Shown: positions 51,174-61,218 of the stretch, piece by piece
Position numbering within the stretch: the first letter of the stretch is position 1
Layout: each line of letters starts with the position of its first letter
From: Marixanthomonas sp002364245
GTDB taxonomy: Bacteria; Bacteroidota; Bacteroidia; Flavobacteriales; Flavobacteriaceae
Assembly: GCA_963973455.1 (NCBI GenBank)
Contig: CAXAZF010000004.1
Span: forward strand, 186,001 to 250,000
Length of the DNA stretch: 64,000 nucleotides
Reading direction: 5' to 3'
Translations under genes and position numbers: made by a program
Notes under the pieces: model-generated
What the model saw: the letters and a program-made list of their open reading frames with translations, nothing else
Databases searched by the model: none
Told to the model about the DNA's origin: nothing

Positions 51174-52970
51174 ATGAACATTAAAAACATCGCCATTATT
51201 GCGCACGTTGACCACGGTAAAACTACCTTGGTAGACAAAATTATGCACCACTGTAGTTTGTTTCGTGAAAACGAACAGACCGGGGAGCTAATTCTTGATA
51301 ATAATGACCTAGAGCGTGAGCGTGGTATTACCATTACCTCTAAAAACGTTTCGGTTACGTATAAAGACACAAAGATTAATATTATTGATACTCCTGGTCA
51401 CGCCGATTTTGGAGGTGAAGTAGAGCGGGTATTGAATATGGCAGATGGTGTTTTGTTGTTGGTGGATGCTTTTGAAGGCCCCATGCCGCAAACTCGATTT
51501 GTACTTCAAAAAGCAATTTCATTGGGCTTAAAACCTTGTGTGGTTGTAAATAAAGTAGATAAAGATAACTGTACGCCAGATGAGGTGCACGAAGCTGTTT
51601 TCGATTTAATGTTCGAATTAGGTGCCGAAGAGTGGCAATTGGATTTCCCAACTGTATACGGTTCAGCAAAAAATAACTGGATGAGCGATGATTGGAAAAA
51701 CCCAACCGACTCGATTGAGCCAGTTTTAGATATGGTTTTAGAGCACATTCCTTCTCCAAAAATTGAAGAAGGCACTACACAGTTGTTAATTACATCTTTA
51801 GATTACTCTTCTTTTACCGGTAGAATTGCAATTGGACGGCTACAGCGTGGTACGTTGAAAGAAAATATGCAAGTAACGCTTGTAAAACGTGATGGCTCTA
51901 AAGTAAAAAGTAGAATAAAAGAATTACATACGTTTGAAGGATTAGGCCGTATAAAAGTTCAAGAAGTTCAAGCGGGTGATATTTGTGCATTGGTTGGATT
52001 GGAAGGATTTGAAATTGGTGATACCATTGCCGATTTTGAAAATCCCGAAGCATTAAAAACGATCGCGATTGATGAACCAACCATGAGTATGTTGTTCACC
52101 ATTAACGATTCTCCTTTCTTCGGAAAAGATGGGAAATTTGTTACTTCCCGTCACATTAAAGAACGTTTGGAGCGTGAGTTAGAAAAGAACTTAGCTTTGC
52201 GCGTGCAGCCAACTGATAGTGCTGATAAATTTATGGTATTTGGTCGTGGTGTATTGCACCTTTCAGTTTTAATTGAAACAATGCGCCGTGAAGGATACGA
52301 ACTTCAAATTGGACAACCACAAGTTATCATTAAGGAAATTGATGGTAAAAAATGTGAGCCGGTTGAAGAATTGACAATAGACCTTCCTGAAGCGGTAAGT
52401 GGTAAAGCCATTGAAATGGTAAGCTTACGTAAAGGTGAAATGTTAAGCATGGAAGCCAAAGGTGAGCGTATGGTTTGTAAATTCAATATTCCTTCAAGAG
52501 GAATTATTGGTCTGCGTAACCAACTGTTGACTGCTACTGCAGGTGAAGCTATTATGACGCACCGTTTTTTAGAGTACCAACCTTTAAAAGGAGGTATTCC
52601 TGAACGTCAAAATGGTAGTTTGGTTTCTATGGAAAAAGGGAAAGCAATACCTTATTCTATCGATAAACTACAAGATCGTGGTCGCTTTTTCGTGGATCCG
52701 GGAGAAGATATTTACGAAGGTCAAGTTATTGGAGAAAACAGCCGTCAAGATGATATGACTGTTAACATAACAAAAACTAAGAAACTAAGTAACGTACGTT
52801 CTTCAGGAGCTGATGATAAAGCCAAAATTGTACCGGCTATTAAATTCTCATTAGAAGAAGCGTTGGAATATATTCAGAAGGATGAATACGTTGAGGTTAC
52901 ACCAAACCACCTCCGTTTGAGAAAAGTTTACTTAAAAGAAGTAGATAGAAAAAGAAATAAGATAATGTAA
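51174..52970 (+). CDS. typA: Ribosome-associated GTPase TypA/BipA
   Basis: Translational GTPase that binds ribosomes and affects assembly and stress adaptation. 598 residues. G1 AHVDHGKTT; G2 RERGITI with preceding NNDLE; G3 DTPGHADFGGEVERVL; G4 VVNKVDKD; G5 near YGSAKN. EF-G-like domains II, III and V follow, with the BipA-specific C-terminal domain (FNIPSRGIIGLRNQLLT ... VYLKEVDRKR). Standard length, no odd features. Confidence 0.97.
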   Translation: MNIKNIAIIAHVDHGKTTLVDKIMHHCSLFRENEQTGELILDNNDLERERGITITSKNVSVTYKDTKINIIDTPGHADFGGEVERVLNMADGVLLLVDAFEGPMPQTRFVLQKAISLGLKPCVVVNKVDKDNCTPDEVHEAVFDLMFELGAEEWQLDFPTVYGSAKNNWMSDDWKNPTDSIEPVLDMVLEHIPSPKIEEGTTQLLITSLDYSSFTGRIAIGRLQRGTLKENMQVTLVKRDGSKVKSRIKELHTFEGLGRIKVQEVQAGDICALVGLEGFEIGDTIADFENPEALKTIAIDEPTMSMLFTINDSPFFGKDGKFVTSRHIKERLERELEKNLALRVQPTDSADKFMVFGRGVLHLSVLIETMRREGYELQIGQPQVIIKEIDGKKCEPVEELTIDLPEAVSGKAIEMVSLRKGEMLSMEAKGERMVCKFNIPSRGIIGLRNQLLTATAGEAIMTHRFLEYQPLKGGIPERQNGSLVSMEKGKAIPYSIDKLQDRGRFFVDPGEDIYEGQVIGENSRQDDMTVNITKTKKLSNVRSSGADDKAKIVPAIKFSLEEALEYIQKDEYVEVTPNHLRLRKVYLKEVDRKRNKIM

Positions 52971-52995
52971 TTTATTTCTGAAATTTTATAGAAAG

Positions 52996-53027
52996 AACCA
53001 CTGTCATTTTGATGGTGGTTTTTTTAT
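52996..53027. terminator. Shared terminator between convergent genes
   Basis: AACCAC ... GTGGTT with an inner CAT/ATG pair (52996-53020), followed by T7. It ends typA; the T tract overlaps the end of the convergent gene at 53024. Confidence 0.6.
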
Positions 53028-54325
53028 TTGTGTGCTTTTCTTTGGGTGATATAATGAGTGCTTATACTGTTCAAGAGAATAAAAATCACAAAAAACAGCA
53101 CCCAATCATTATAAAATGTAAACCGTTTTAAGGTGTGCATTCCAACGGCTACCAAAGCCATGTTGCTTAATGTAATACAAGTTAGAAACGCAATAGCTTT
53201 AAATCGATTGGCATTTGAGCCGTTTATTTTACTGATTCCGAAGAGAAATAAAATAACAAATAGCAACACGTATTTTGAGTTTTCAAATCCGTAACTGAAA
53301 TTTTTAATATAGAGCGAAATCCACTTTTTGAAATTATCCTTTATCAATGGAAGAGCCATAGCTGATGTTGTTTCATCAATTTTAATTAAGGCGTCATTTT
53401 CCGAAAGTTCTTTCTCGTACCGCTCTTTACCGATAGGATATATAGTACTATTGGCGATTTTCGCAAAATTGGCTATATAATGTGAAATAACATCTTGACC
53501 TTCAGAAATAGCAGCAGCTTCATTATACTTGTTTTCTTCAATTTCAGCATAAATAGCATTGAAATACGCCTTTTCTTCTTCCGAAGTGTAAATGGCAATA
53601 TCCTCTTTATCCGCAACGTACATTGCAGGTGCTAATAGATGGATTCCGGTCCAAGGGGTATTGGTAAAATGACCGTGCACGATTTTATGGTAGGTGCTAT
53701 CCGTTAGTGAAACCAAAAACGGCAGCAATACCAAAACAAAAAAATGTGGAATGTGGTTTTTAAACGTTTTTGATTTGTAACTTATCCAAAATAGAATCAC
53801 CAAACCAATAGGCACGAAATACAAAAACTGTTTTCGCGTTAATAGAAGGATGAACAAGAAGATGAGCGCATAGGTTAAGTGTTTTGTACGTTCCTTAAAA
53901 AAGAACAGTAAAAAATGAATTGTGGTCAATAAATATAACGGATAAGCAATCGCTTCTGTAAGAATGTTGTTTGCTATTTTATGATTGTATATGTAAGGAA
54001 CTAAAATAATTAAGGTTAACAGCAAATACCAAAAAGCTTGTAAAGAGATGTGTTTTCGTAGCTGATTGATAAAAAACCAAACCGATACCAGACCTAAAAG
54101 TAATTGTAGAACCTTTAAAGCAGGTTTGTAATAATCACCAAAAATAGCTTCTACAGCATTTACAAAAAGAGGATACATTGGCGTTCGGTTAAACCAAATA
54201 TCAATATAACCTAAGGAGTCGGGTTGTAATGCAATGGGAGTAGTTAATACAAGAATAGCAACCACACAAAATAGGGCGCTCACACAAAGTTTAAAGTGCT
54301 TATCAAAAAAAGTAAACAACGCCAT
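53024..54325 (-). CDS. Polytopic membrane protein, GT-C glycosyltransferase-like
   Basis: 433 residues from the ATG at 54325 (MALFTFFDKHFKL); an upstream open frame is unlikely to be coding. About ten hydrophobic segments. After the first segment comes ALQPDSLGYIDIWFNRTPMYPLFVNAV, spanning ~33-60: the acidic residue and RTPxYPLF loop recall the first periplasmic loop of GT-C (ArnT/GT39-type) enzymes and related envelope-sugar proteins. This is a resemblance only. It is divergent from the polysaccharide operon starting ~54402, and its start is 77 bp from it. Confidence 0.7.
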   Translation of the reverse strand: MALFTFFDKHFKLCVSALFCVVAILVLTTPIALQPDSLGYIDIWFNRTPMYPLFVNAVEAIFGDYYKPALKVLQLLLGLVSVWFFINQLRKHISLQAFWYLLLTLIILVPYIYNHKIANNILTEAIAYPLYLLTTIHFLLFFFKERTKHLTYALIFLFILLLTRKQFLYFVPIGLVILFWISYKSKTFKNHIPHFFVLVLLPFLVSLTDSTYHKIVHGHFTNTPWTGIHLLAPAMYVADKEDIAIYTSEEEKAYFNAIYAEIEENKYNEAAAISEGQDVISHYIANFAKIANSTIYPIGKERYEKELSENDALIKIDETTSAMALPLIKDNFKKWISLYIKNFSYGFENSKYVLLFVILFLFGISKINGSNANRFKAIAFLTCITLSNMALVAVGMHTLKRFTFYNDWVLFFVIFILLNSISTHYITQRKAHK

Positions 54326-54401
54326 ATAGTATATACTTGTAAAACCGTTGCTAAAAGTAAAAATAATTTTAGTTTTACATGGCGTAACCAATATTAGTTT
54401 C

Positions 54402-55403
54402 TTGAATACACCGAAAAATAAAAACAAACCTGAATTCCAGGTACAAAAATATACTGCTTTGCATAAAGCGGAATGGAACGATTTTATCGCTTCGGCAAAA
54501 AACGCCACTTTTTTATTCAACCGAAACTTTATGGATTATCACAGTGATCGGTTTGAAGATTTTTCATTGATGGTGTATAAAGATGAAAAGCTCTACGCGG
54601 TTTTACCAGCAAATAAAAAAGGAGACACGGTTATTTCACACCAGGGATTGACGTATGGAAGTTTTGTGTTACAGAAAAAAGGGAAACTATTGGCTGCTTT
54701 TGAAGCTTTTAAAGCTGCGCTCGAATTTTTATATACTGAAGGAATTAAAACGCTTGATATTCGGGTAATCCCAACGTTTTATAACATCCTTCCGGCGGAT
54801 GAGTTATCGTATTTTCTTTTTAAAGCGAATGCAACCTTGGTGAAACGGGATGTGTTGATGGTAATCGATTATGCAAATAAATTACGATTTCAGAAAAACA
54901 GAAGAGAAGGTATTAATAAAGCAGTCAGGAATGGATTAACCGTACAAGTTGATGATAATTACGAAGGATTTTGGAATGAAATTTTAATCCCGAATCTACA
55001 GAGAAAACACGGAGTAAAACCTGTTCATACACTCGAAGAAATTAAATTATTGGCTTCCCGTTTTCCGAAGAATATCAAACAAGTAAATGTCTATAAAGAT
55101 GAGAAAATTGTCGCTGGAACAACGGTTTTCTTGACGAAGACAACTATTCATCCACAATATGTTTCAGGGAATGTAGATAAAAACACTTACGGAAGTTTAG
55201 ATTTAGCGTACGACTTTATTATTAATCAGCTTCAAACTGATAAGCGGTATTTCGACTTTAATATTTCAAGCGAAGAAAACGGTAAACATTTAAACCAAGG
55301 GCTTATTTTTTGGAAAGAAAGCTGTGGCGCACGTACGTCTACGGCAGATAATTACGTTGTAGAGACTGCTGCGTATAAAACTTTAGACCTATCATTGATA
55401 TGA
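54402..55403 (+). CDS. GNAT/FemAB-like acyltransferase or amino-acyl transferase
   Basis: 333 residues if it starts at the TTG at 54402 (MNTPKNKNK); a TTG at 54348 also fits. The N-terminal stretch FIASAKNATFLFNRNFMDYHSDRF and a second-half GNAT-like segment (KIVAGTTVFLTKTT ... YGSLDLAYDFIINQLQ) are typical of FemAB/GNAT-type proteins in Bacteroidota polysaccharide clusters. The stop overlaps the next start by 4 bp (ATGA), so it is translationally coupled to the sugar aminotransferase. A role as N-acyltransferase on the amino sugar is a reasonable inference, not shown. Confidence 0.75.
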   Translation: MNTPKNKNKPEFQVQKYTALHKAEWNDFIASAKNATFLFNRNFMDYHSDRFEDFSLMVYKDEKLYAVLPANKKGDTVISHQGLTYGSFVLQKKGKLLAAFEAFKAALEFLYTEGIKTLDIRVIPTFYNILPADELSYFLFKANATLVKRDVLMVIDYANKLRFQKNRREGINKAVRNGLTVQVDDNYEGFWNEILIPNLQRKHGVKPVHTLEEIKLLASRFPKNIKQVNVYKDEKIVAGTTVFLTKTTIHPQYVSGNVDKNTYGSLDLAYDFIINQLQTDKRYFDFNISSEENGKHLNQGLIFWKESCGARTSTADNYVVETAAYKTLDLSLI

Positions 55404-56500
55404 TTCCATTTTTAGATTTACATAAAATCAATGCCCGTTTTGAAGCTGAATTTCAGTTGCGGTTTAAGGCATTTTTAGATTCTGGTTATTATATTCTGGG
55501 AAACAACGTAAAAGCTTTTGAGACCAGCTTTGCTGAATACTGCGGAACAAAACATTGTATCGGGGTTGCAAATGGGCTAGAAGCCTTGCGATTGATTTTA
55601 GAAGGCTATAAGGTATTAGGAAAGCTACAAGAAGGCGATGAAGTTTTGGTAGCTTCAAACACCTACATCGCTACTATTTTAGCCATTAAACAAGCGGGAA
55701 TGACGCCAGTTTTGGTAGAAGCTGACATGGAAACTTTTAATTTTAATATTGAAGCAATACAAGAAGCAATTTCTGAAAAAACAAAAGCCATTATGCCCGT
55801 TCATTTATATGGACAGTTGGCACCGATGACCAATATTTCAAAAGTGGCAAAAGAAAATAATCTATTAGTGATTGAAGATGGCGCACAAGCGCACGGAGCA
55901 AAAGATGCAAATGGCAAATTAGCTGGAAACTTGGGTGATGCTGCTGGTTTTAGTTTTTACCCCACCAAAAATCTAGGTGCTTTGGGCGATGGTGGAGCGG
56001 TTACAACAAACGATGATGAATTGGCTTCCGTATTGCGAAAACTTCGCAACTACGGTGCTTCTTCAAAATATGTAAATGAATTGACCGGTTTTAATTCACG
56101 ATTGGATGAAGTACAAGCAACCTTTTTAAATATAAAACTACCCAAACTTGATGCTGATAATGAACGCCGACGCGAGTTGGCAAGAAAGTATATTTCTGAA
56201 ATAAATAATAAAAAAATCACGCTTCCAACTTGGGATGACAGTGATAACCATATTTTTCATTTGTTTGTAGTCCGAGTAAAGAATCGTACTGATTTTATGG
56301 AATACTTAAAGGAAAGTGAAATAGGTACGCTGATTCATTATCCTATTCCGCCTCATCAACAAGAAGCATTACCGGAGTTTAATGATTTATCATTTCCAGT
56401 AACAGAGCAAATTCATAATGAAGTAGTGAGTATTCCAATAAGTCCGGTGATGAGTGAGGAAGAAGTGGATGAGGTTATTTTAGCAATCAATAACTACTAA
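55400..56500 (+). CDS. DegT/DnrJ/EryC1-type sugar aminotransferase (FdtB-like)
   Basis: PLP enzyme that aminates a nucleotide-linked 3-keto-6-deoxysugar. 366 residues with PFLDLHKIN, EYCGTKHCIGVANGLEAL, PVHLYGQLAPM, VIEDGAQAHGA, and the Schiff-base Lys in FYPTKNLGALGDGGAV; then NSRLDEVQATFL. A downstream gene of the same cluster encodes an FdtA-like 3,4-ketoisomerase, so the pair would make dTDP-3-amino-3,6-dideoxyhexose (Fuc3N or Qui3N). Length normal. Confidence 0.9.
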   Translation: MIPFLDLHKINARFEAEFQLRFKAFLDSGYYILGNNVKAFETSFAEYCGTKHCIGVANGLEALRLILEGYKVLGKLQEGDEVLVASNTYIATILAIKQAGMTPVLVEADMETFNFNIEAIQEAISEKTKAIMPVHLYGQLAPMTNISKVAKENNLLVIEDGAQAHGAKDANGKLAGNLGDAAGFSFYPTKNLGALGDGGAVTTNDDELASVLRKLRNYGASSKYVNELTGFNSRLDEVQATFLNIKLPKLDADNERRRELARKYISEINNKKITLPTWDDSDNHIFHLFVVRVKNRTDFMEYLKESEIGTLIHYPIPPHQQEALPEFNDLSFPVTEQIHNEVVSIPISPVMSEEEVDEVILAINNY

Positions 56501-57802
56501 TTGAAAATTCCGAAATTTATACGCGATAACCTGCTTTTAAAGATGACTTCTTTAAATGCTGGGGTTATTGTAATACGGTTGTTTGTCGCTTTTTTTCTAC
56601 AGCGAGAGTTGACTGATATTGTTGGAAAAGCCGGATACGCAAAAATAGGTTCGTTACGCAATTTGTTGCAAATGTTAACGTCTATAACCTCGTTTGGTGT
56701 TTTTAATGGAGTTGTAAAATACGTAGCCGATTTCAAAGAAGATAGCGAACAACTTCAGAAACTATTTTCGACTGCCTTTGTGCTTACTGTTTTGGGAAGC
56801 ATCACTTCATTTTTAATGTTATTTTTCGGTGCCGAGTTTATTAGTGAATATTTCTTTTATACTACTGACTTTGCCTACATCGTAAAAATTGTAGCCGTGG
56901 TAGCCCCATTTATTGCGATACAACGAGTGTTCAATGGCATTGTAAATGGGTTGTCCGATTATAAAAAATTCGCAAAAATAGAATTAGTTGCTTATTTGTT
57001 AGGAGCCACTCTAACATTGGTTATGTTGTATAACTATAACATAGACGGGGCATTGCTCGCTATTGCTCTTATACCGGTTATCCAAGTAGCAGTCATGCTT
57101 TTTATTTTTATAAAGGTACTGCGGCGCTATGTTCGGTTTTCTGAAATTTCCTTCAAAGCACCTTACGCTAAAAGTCTATTAGCCTTTTCTTTAATGTCTT
57201 TTGTCGCTACTGTTTTAGTAAATTATGTTGAGATAGATATTCGTTCTATGTTAGCCAAGCGAATGAGTGAAGACGATGCAGGAATTTGGACTGGTATGAC
57301 CACGCTTTCCAAAAACTATATGGTATTTTCTGGAGCCATTTTCACGTTGTATGTAATTCCGAAATTTACCGGAATAAAAACCGAAACGGGTTTTAAAAAA
57401 GAGCTTTTTAACATTTATAAAACACTATTACCGTTATTCGGCATTGGGATGTTGATCATTTATTTTCTACGATTTCAGTTTATAGAATATATTTTTATCG
57501 ATTTTGATGAAATGGCGCCACTGTTTAAATGGCAGTTATTAGGCGATTTTATTAAATTGGCTGCTTTGGTATTGTTACACCAATTTATTGCGAAGAAAAT
57601 GGTACGTAATTTTATTTTTACTGAATTGTTTTCATTAGTCTTGTTTTACGTGTTTTCGTATGCATTGGTCGATGAGTACGGTGTCGAAGGCGTGGTGTTT
57701 GCCCATTTTATTCGGTATGTGTTATACTTTTTCTTAGTATTTTTCTTGGTGCTACGCTATTTCAAGAAACAAAAAAACAATCCTGAAAATTTAACGCCTT
57801 AA
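56501..57802 (+). CDS. O-antigen translocase (Wzx flippase), first copy
   Basis: 433 residues, TTG start directly abutting the previous stop. Polysaccharide-export MOP-superfamily flippase with ~12 membrane segments. The opening KMTSLNAGVIVIRLFVAFFLQRELTDIVG and the loop FNGVVKYVADFK are typical of O-antigen translocases. It moves undecaprenyl-linked sugar units to the periplasmic side. It is followed 2 bp later by a second flippase. Confidence 0.88.
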   Translation: MKIPKFIRDNLLLKMTSLNAGVIVIRLFVAFFLQRELTDIVGKAGYAKIGSLRNLLQMLTSITSFGVFNGVVKYVADFKEDSEQLQKLFSTAFVLTVLGSITSFLMLFFGAEFISEYFFYTTDFAYIVKIVAVVAPFIAIQRVFNGIVNGLSDYKKFAKIELVAYLLGATLTLVMLYNYNIDGALLAIALIPVIQVAVMLFIFIKVLRRYVRFSEISFKAPYAKSLLAFSLMSFVATVLVNYVEIDIRSMLAKRMSEDDAGIWTGMTTLSKNYMVFSGAIFTLYVIPKFTGIKTETGFKKELFNIYKTLLPLFGIGMLIIYFLRFQFIEYIFIDFDEMAPLFKWQLLGDFIKLAALVLLHQFIAKKMVRNFIFTELFSLVLFYVFSYALVDEYGVEGVVFAHFIRYVLYFFLVFFLVLRYFKKQKNNPENLTP

Positions 57803-57804
57803 CC

Positions 57805-59289
57805 ATGCAGCCGTATAGAAATTCATTTAGGCACGTTATGAAAGCCACTTCACTATTTGGCGGAGTGCAGGTTTTCAATATTCTTATTTCTATTGTACGG
57901 TCAAAGTTTATTGCGTTGTTTATTGGCCCCACGGGAATGGGGATTGCCAGTTTATTTAACACGACACTTAATGTGGTGGACGCGGTTACCAATCTTGGAT
58001 TAAATAGAAGTGCGGTCAAAGATATTTCGTATGCGAAAGAAAATTATGAGGCCAATAAGATAGCCCGGACCATTCACATTTTAAAACGCTTGGTTTGGTT
58101 TACAGCAGTGATTGGAGCGGTTTTAATGATGATAACATCACCTTGGTTAAGCGAAATAGCTTTTGAAAGTAAAGAATATACCGTTTCGTTTATTTGGCTT
58201 TCATTAGCATTACTTTTTAAACAATTTACGCATAGTAATTTGGCTGTTTTACAAGGCTTGCAAAAGCTTGGAAACCTGGCGAAGGCTAACTTAGTAGGAA
58301 ATACGGTTGGACTTCTTATAACCGTGCCGTTGTATTACTTTTTTCGAATAGATGCCATTGTGCCGGCTATTATTATTGCGTCGCTTATCAGTTTTGCGAT
58401 TACGTTATATTATACGAATAAGACAAAAGTTGAAAAAGTTCCGCTTACCAATAAAGAAGCCTTTTCTGAAGGTAAAGATATGATTCAACTAGGGGTTACG
58501 CTTAGTGTGAGCAGTGTAATTACCTTACTTGCGGCATATATTATTCAAATATATATTAGTAATGAAGGAGGAGTAGATGTGGTGGGGTTTTACAATGCAG
58601 GAATGGTCATTTTAAATACCTATGTGGGCTTGGTTTTTAACGCGATGAGTACGGATTATTTTCCACGTCTTTCAGCAGTTTCCAATGCCATCGAAAAAAT
58701 ACGAAACATAGTTTTTGAGCAAGCATACATTGCGGTATTATTGATTGTACCAATCATTGTGGTTTTTGTTGCTTTTGCACCCTTTTTTATAACATTGCTG
58801 TATAGTCAAGAGTTTACACCAACTGTACAATTTGTAAGTTGGGGTATTTTAGGAATGCTTTTTAAAGCCGTTTCTTTTTCATTAGGATACATTATTATTG
58901 CCAAAGGCGACTCTAAAGTATTCATTAAAACAGCTATTGGGTTTAATAGTATTTTAGTTTTTATGAATATTATTGGTTATACCTATTGGGGACTTGAAGG
59001 ATTGGGAATTAGTTATTTTATCTATTTTATTATTCATTTTATAGTGGTTTGGATCATAACCTATTACCGTTATAATTTTACATTTAAAAAAGAGTTTTAT
59101 TATATTTTCGGAATTTCTATCGTACTTTGTGGCGTGTCATTTTTACTGTCGTATCTAGAAGACGATGTATTAAAATATGTTTCGTTAAGTGTGATGATAC
59201 TAATTTCAAGTATTTTTTCAGTCTATTATATTGACAAAAAAATAGTGATACGGGATTTGATTCAAAACTTTTTCAGAAGAAAAAAATAA
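57805..59289 (+). CDS. O-antigen/oligosaccharide flippase, second copy
   Basis: 494 residues, MOP superfamily, 12-14 membrane segments. The N-terminus holds KATSLFGGVQVFNILISIVRSKFIALFIGPTGMG (~13-46) and later DYFPRLSAVSNA. It is clearly in the same superfamily as 56501 but not a recent duplicate: N-terminal sequences differ. It overlaps the next gene by 1 bp (TAATG). Either one may be the Wzx for O-units; two full-length flippases in tandem is unusual for one cluster. Confidence 0.88.
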   Translation: MQPYRNSFRHVMKATSLFGGVQVFNILISIVRSKFIALFIGPTGMGIASLFNTTLNVVDAVTNLGLNRSAVKDISYAKENYEANKIARTIHILKRLVWFTAVIGAVLMMITSPWLSEIAFESKEYTVSFIWLSLALLFKQFTHSNLAVLQGLQKLGNLAKANLVGNTVGLLITVPLYYFFRIDAIVPAIIIASLISFAITLYYTNKTKVEKVPLTNKEAFSEGKDMIQLGVTLSVSSVITLLAAYIIQIYISNEGGVDVVGFYNAGMVILNTYVGLVFNAMSTDYFPRLSAVSNAIEKIRNIVFEQAYIAVLLIVPIIVVFVAFAPFFITLLYSQEFTPTVQFVSWGILGMLFKAVSFSLGYIIIAKGDSKVFIKTAIGFNSILVFMNIIGYTYWGLEGLGISYFIYFIIHFIVVWIITYYRYNFTFKKEFYYIFGISIVLCGVSFLLSYLEDDVLKYVSLSVMILISSIFSVYYIDKKIVIRDLIQNFFRRKK

Positions 59290-60035
59290 TGGCCGGATTA
59301 AGGACAACATATAGAAAGCTTAAAAAAAAGCTGAAGCTAGCCCTTTCGATAAACTGGTTTGCTACGTGGTATTTTAATTTAAAAATGTTTGCTTTTTCCA
59401 CAGCAATAAAGCTTCCTGTTTTTTTCTACGGAAAAATCCGTTTTTCGAATTTAGATGGAGAAATGATAATTGATGCACCTATAACCAAAGGAATGATAGG
59501 TTTTGGACAGCATTTTGAATTTCCTACTACATACAAAGGAACAGCTGAACTTTTTTTACAAGGGAAAATGGTGTGCAAAGGAAATGTGCAGATAGGTAAA
59601 GATGTGTGTATAAAGATAGCAGAAAACGCTTATTTTGAAATGGGTTATATGGCTTGTTTGGGATCAGACTGTAGGGTGTTGTGTACAGATAAAGTTATTT
59701 TAGGAAGCAATGCACGAGTAGGATATCAAACACAATTTATTGATACTACTATTCATCAGTTAATTGATTTAAAAACGAATACAAAACTACCTATGTCAGC
59801 ACCTATTTTTGTAAACAAGAATAATTGGATAGGGAATAGAACAACAGTGATGAAAGGGGCAAAAACACCTGAAAACTGTATTACAGCATCAAACTCATTG
59901 CTTAATAAAGATTATACTTCTTTTGGTCAAGATGTTATTATTGGTGGAATTCCAGCAAAACTGTTAAAAGAAAAAATTAGACGCGATTGGGAAGGGGAGC
60001 GTAAAATGATGGAGCATTATTTAATTGTAAATTAA
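59289..60035 (+). CDS. Left-handed beta-helix acyltransferase (WbbJ-like)
   Basis: 248 residues. A hexapeptide-repeat body (CKGNVQIGKDVCIKIAENA, LGSDCRVLCTDKVILGSNARVG) ends in GGIPAKLLKEK. The active-site His candidate is in DTTIHQL, as in LbH acetyltransferases where His follows DxxxH. Probably acetylates a sugar hydroxyl or amine in the surface polysaccharide. It overlaps the flippase by 1 bp. Acceptor unknown. Confidence 0.85.
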   Translation: MAGLRTTYRKLKKKLKLALSINWFATWYFNLKMFAFSTAIKLPVFFYGKIRFSNLDGEMIIDAPITKGMIGFGQHFEFPTTYKGTAELFLQGKMVCKGNVQIGKDVCIKIAENAYFEMGYMACLGSDCRVLCTDKVILGSNARVGYQTQFIDTTIHQLIDLKTNTKLPMSAPIFVNKNNWIGNRTTVMKGAKTPENCITASNSLLNKDYTSFGQDVIIGGIPAKLLKEKIRRDWEGERKMMEHYLIVN

Positions 60036-60037
60036 AG

Positions 60038-61171
60038 TTAAGCTGTCCAGGTTTCTACATACTTCTCAGCAACTTTAATATAGTGATGCTCTTTTTCAAT
60101 AAACTCCCGCGCATTTTTAGATATTTCAGTGAGCTGCAATGGATTTAAAATAAGTTGCTCCAAATCGTTGTAAATAGTTCGCGCATCGGGTAACGCATTA
60201 ATCGCAACTGTTTTTTCTAAGTTATAGTATTCAACAAACTCCTTTTCGGCACCGGTAAAGACTACTTTTCCTTTCGCCATTGCTTCCAGCGCATTGTAAC
60301 CTTGATCAAAACCTAATACTTGATCTAAAACAATGTGAGCTTTATTGTAGAGCTCAATATATTCAGCGTAAGGAACACTTTCTACGGTAATGATTTCAAC
60401 TTTATCAGCGTACTTTTCTTTTAATTTAGAAAGTGCTGTATCAAAATAATCGCTTCCTTTTTTGTAATAATTGCTCCGATTAATACCGTGAAATATCACA
60501 ATTTTCTCTTCAACTGAAAAAGGAATGTATTGTAACTTTTCAGTATTGACAGGGTTTGGAATCAACCCTAAATACAACGGATGCCCTTTCATAGGAATAT
60601 GATAATCCATATCGGTAGCAATCACTCCTGAAATATGCTGAAATACAAATTCGTGCAACGATTTAAATTCCGGCTGAATGTATTTTAAAACGGGATCGAA
60701 TTCTTTTTGAGAAACTTTACCGTCAAACAACGGGCTTAAAATAGAGTAGCGGAACTTTTTGTCGTACGCATATTTTACACTAATGTAATCCGTTCCGCAG
60801 GACAATAAAAACAATTTTTTATTGTGTTTTGCTAAAAATGAAATCACTTCTTTTTCAATCTTTGGAGTAACGCCAAACGGACTTTCATTGATAAGCTGCA
60901 CTACATCGTAGCCTTTTAATTTTTCAGAATGACTAAAAAATTGTTTTTTAATATCTTCTGCAGCTAGGTCAATATTGAACAATTTATAGAGCAATACTTT
61001 CCATTTTTTAGCTATTCCCGAAGTATATTTTCTATTCAGTTTAATATCAACCGGATAGTTTTTAAAATAATCGCCACAGCCAATAATAGTAACATCGTGA
61101 CTCAGCGCAGTTAACCCTTCTTTTAAAGAGTTGTGCAATCGACTGTATTCGCCTACGAGGAGTATCTTCAT
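60038..61171 (-). CDS. Glycosyltransferase family 4-like (GT-B)
   Basis: 377 residues from the ATG at 61171 (MKILLVGEYSRLHNSL, the usual GT4 first strand). A GT-B fold is suggested by the LLSCGTDYISVKYAYD Rossmann-like segment and the nucleotide-sugar site EVDxx-type motif, here FDQGYNALEAMAKGKVVFTGAEKEF (~295-320). It is on the opposite strand to its neighbours, ending 2 bp from the transferase gene. Donor and acceptor unknown. Confidence 0.85.
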   Translation of the reverse strand: MKILLVGEYSRLHNSLKEGLTALSHDVTIIGCGDYFKNYPVDIKLNRKYTSGIAKKWKVLLYKLFNIDLAAEDIKKQFFSHSEKLKGYDVVQLINESPFGVTPKIEKEVISFLAKHNKKLFLLSCGTDYISVKYAYDKKFRYSILSPLFDGKVSQKEFDPVLKYIQPEFKSLHEFVFQHISGVIATDMDYHIPMKGHPLYLGLIPNPVNTEKLQYIPFSVEEKIVIFHGINRSNYYKKGSDYFDTALSKLKEKYADKVEIITVESVPYAEYIELYNKAHIVLDQVLGFDQGYNALEAMAKGKVVFTGAEKEFVEYYNLEKTVAINALPDARTIYNDLEQLILNPLQLTEISKNAREFIEKEHHYIKVAEKYVETWTA

Positions 61172-61218
61172 AAATGCGTTATATTTGCTGAAACGACCCA
61201 CCAAAAGTACAATTATTT

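Noticed and set aside
53024..54520. Longer form of the membrane-protein gene starting at 54520
   Set aside because: The added 65 residues overlap the divergent transferase gene and do not look like coding sequence; the ATG at 54325 is better.
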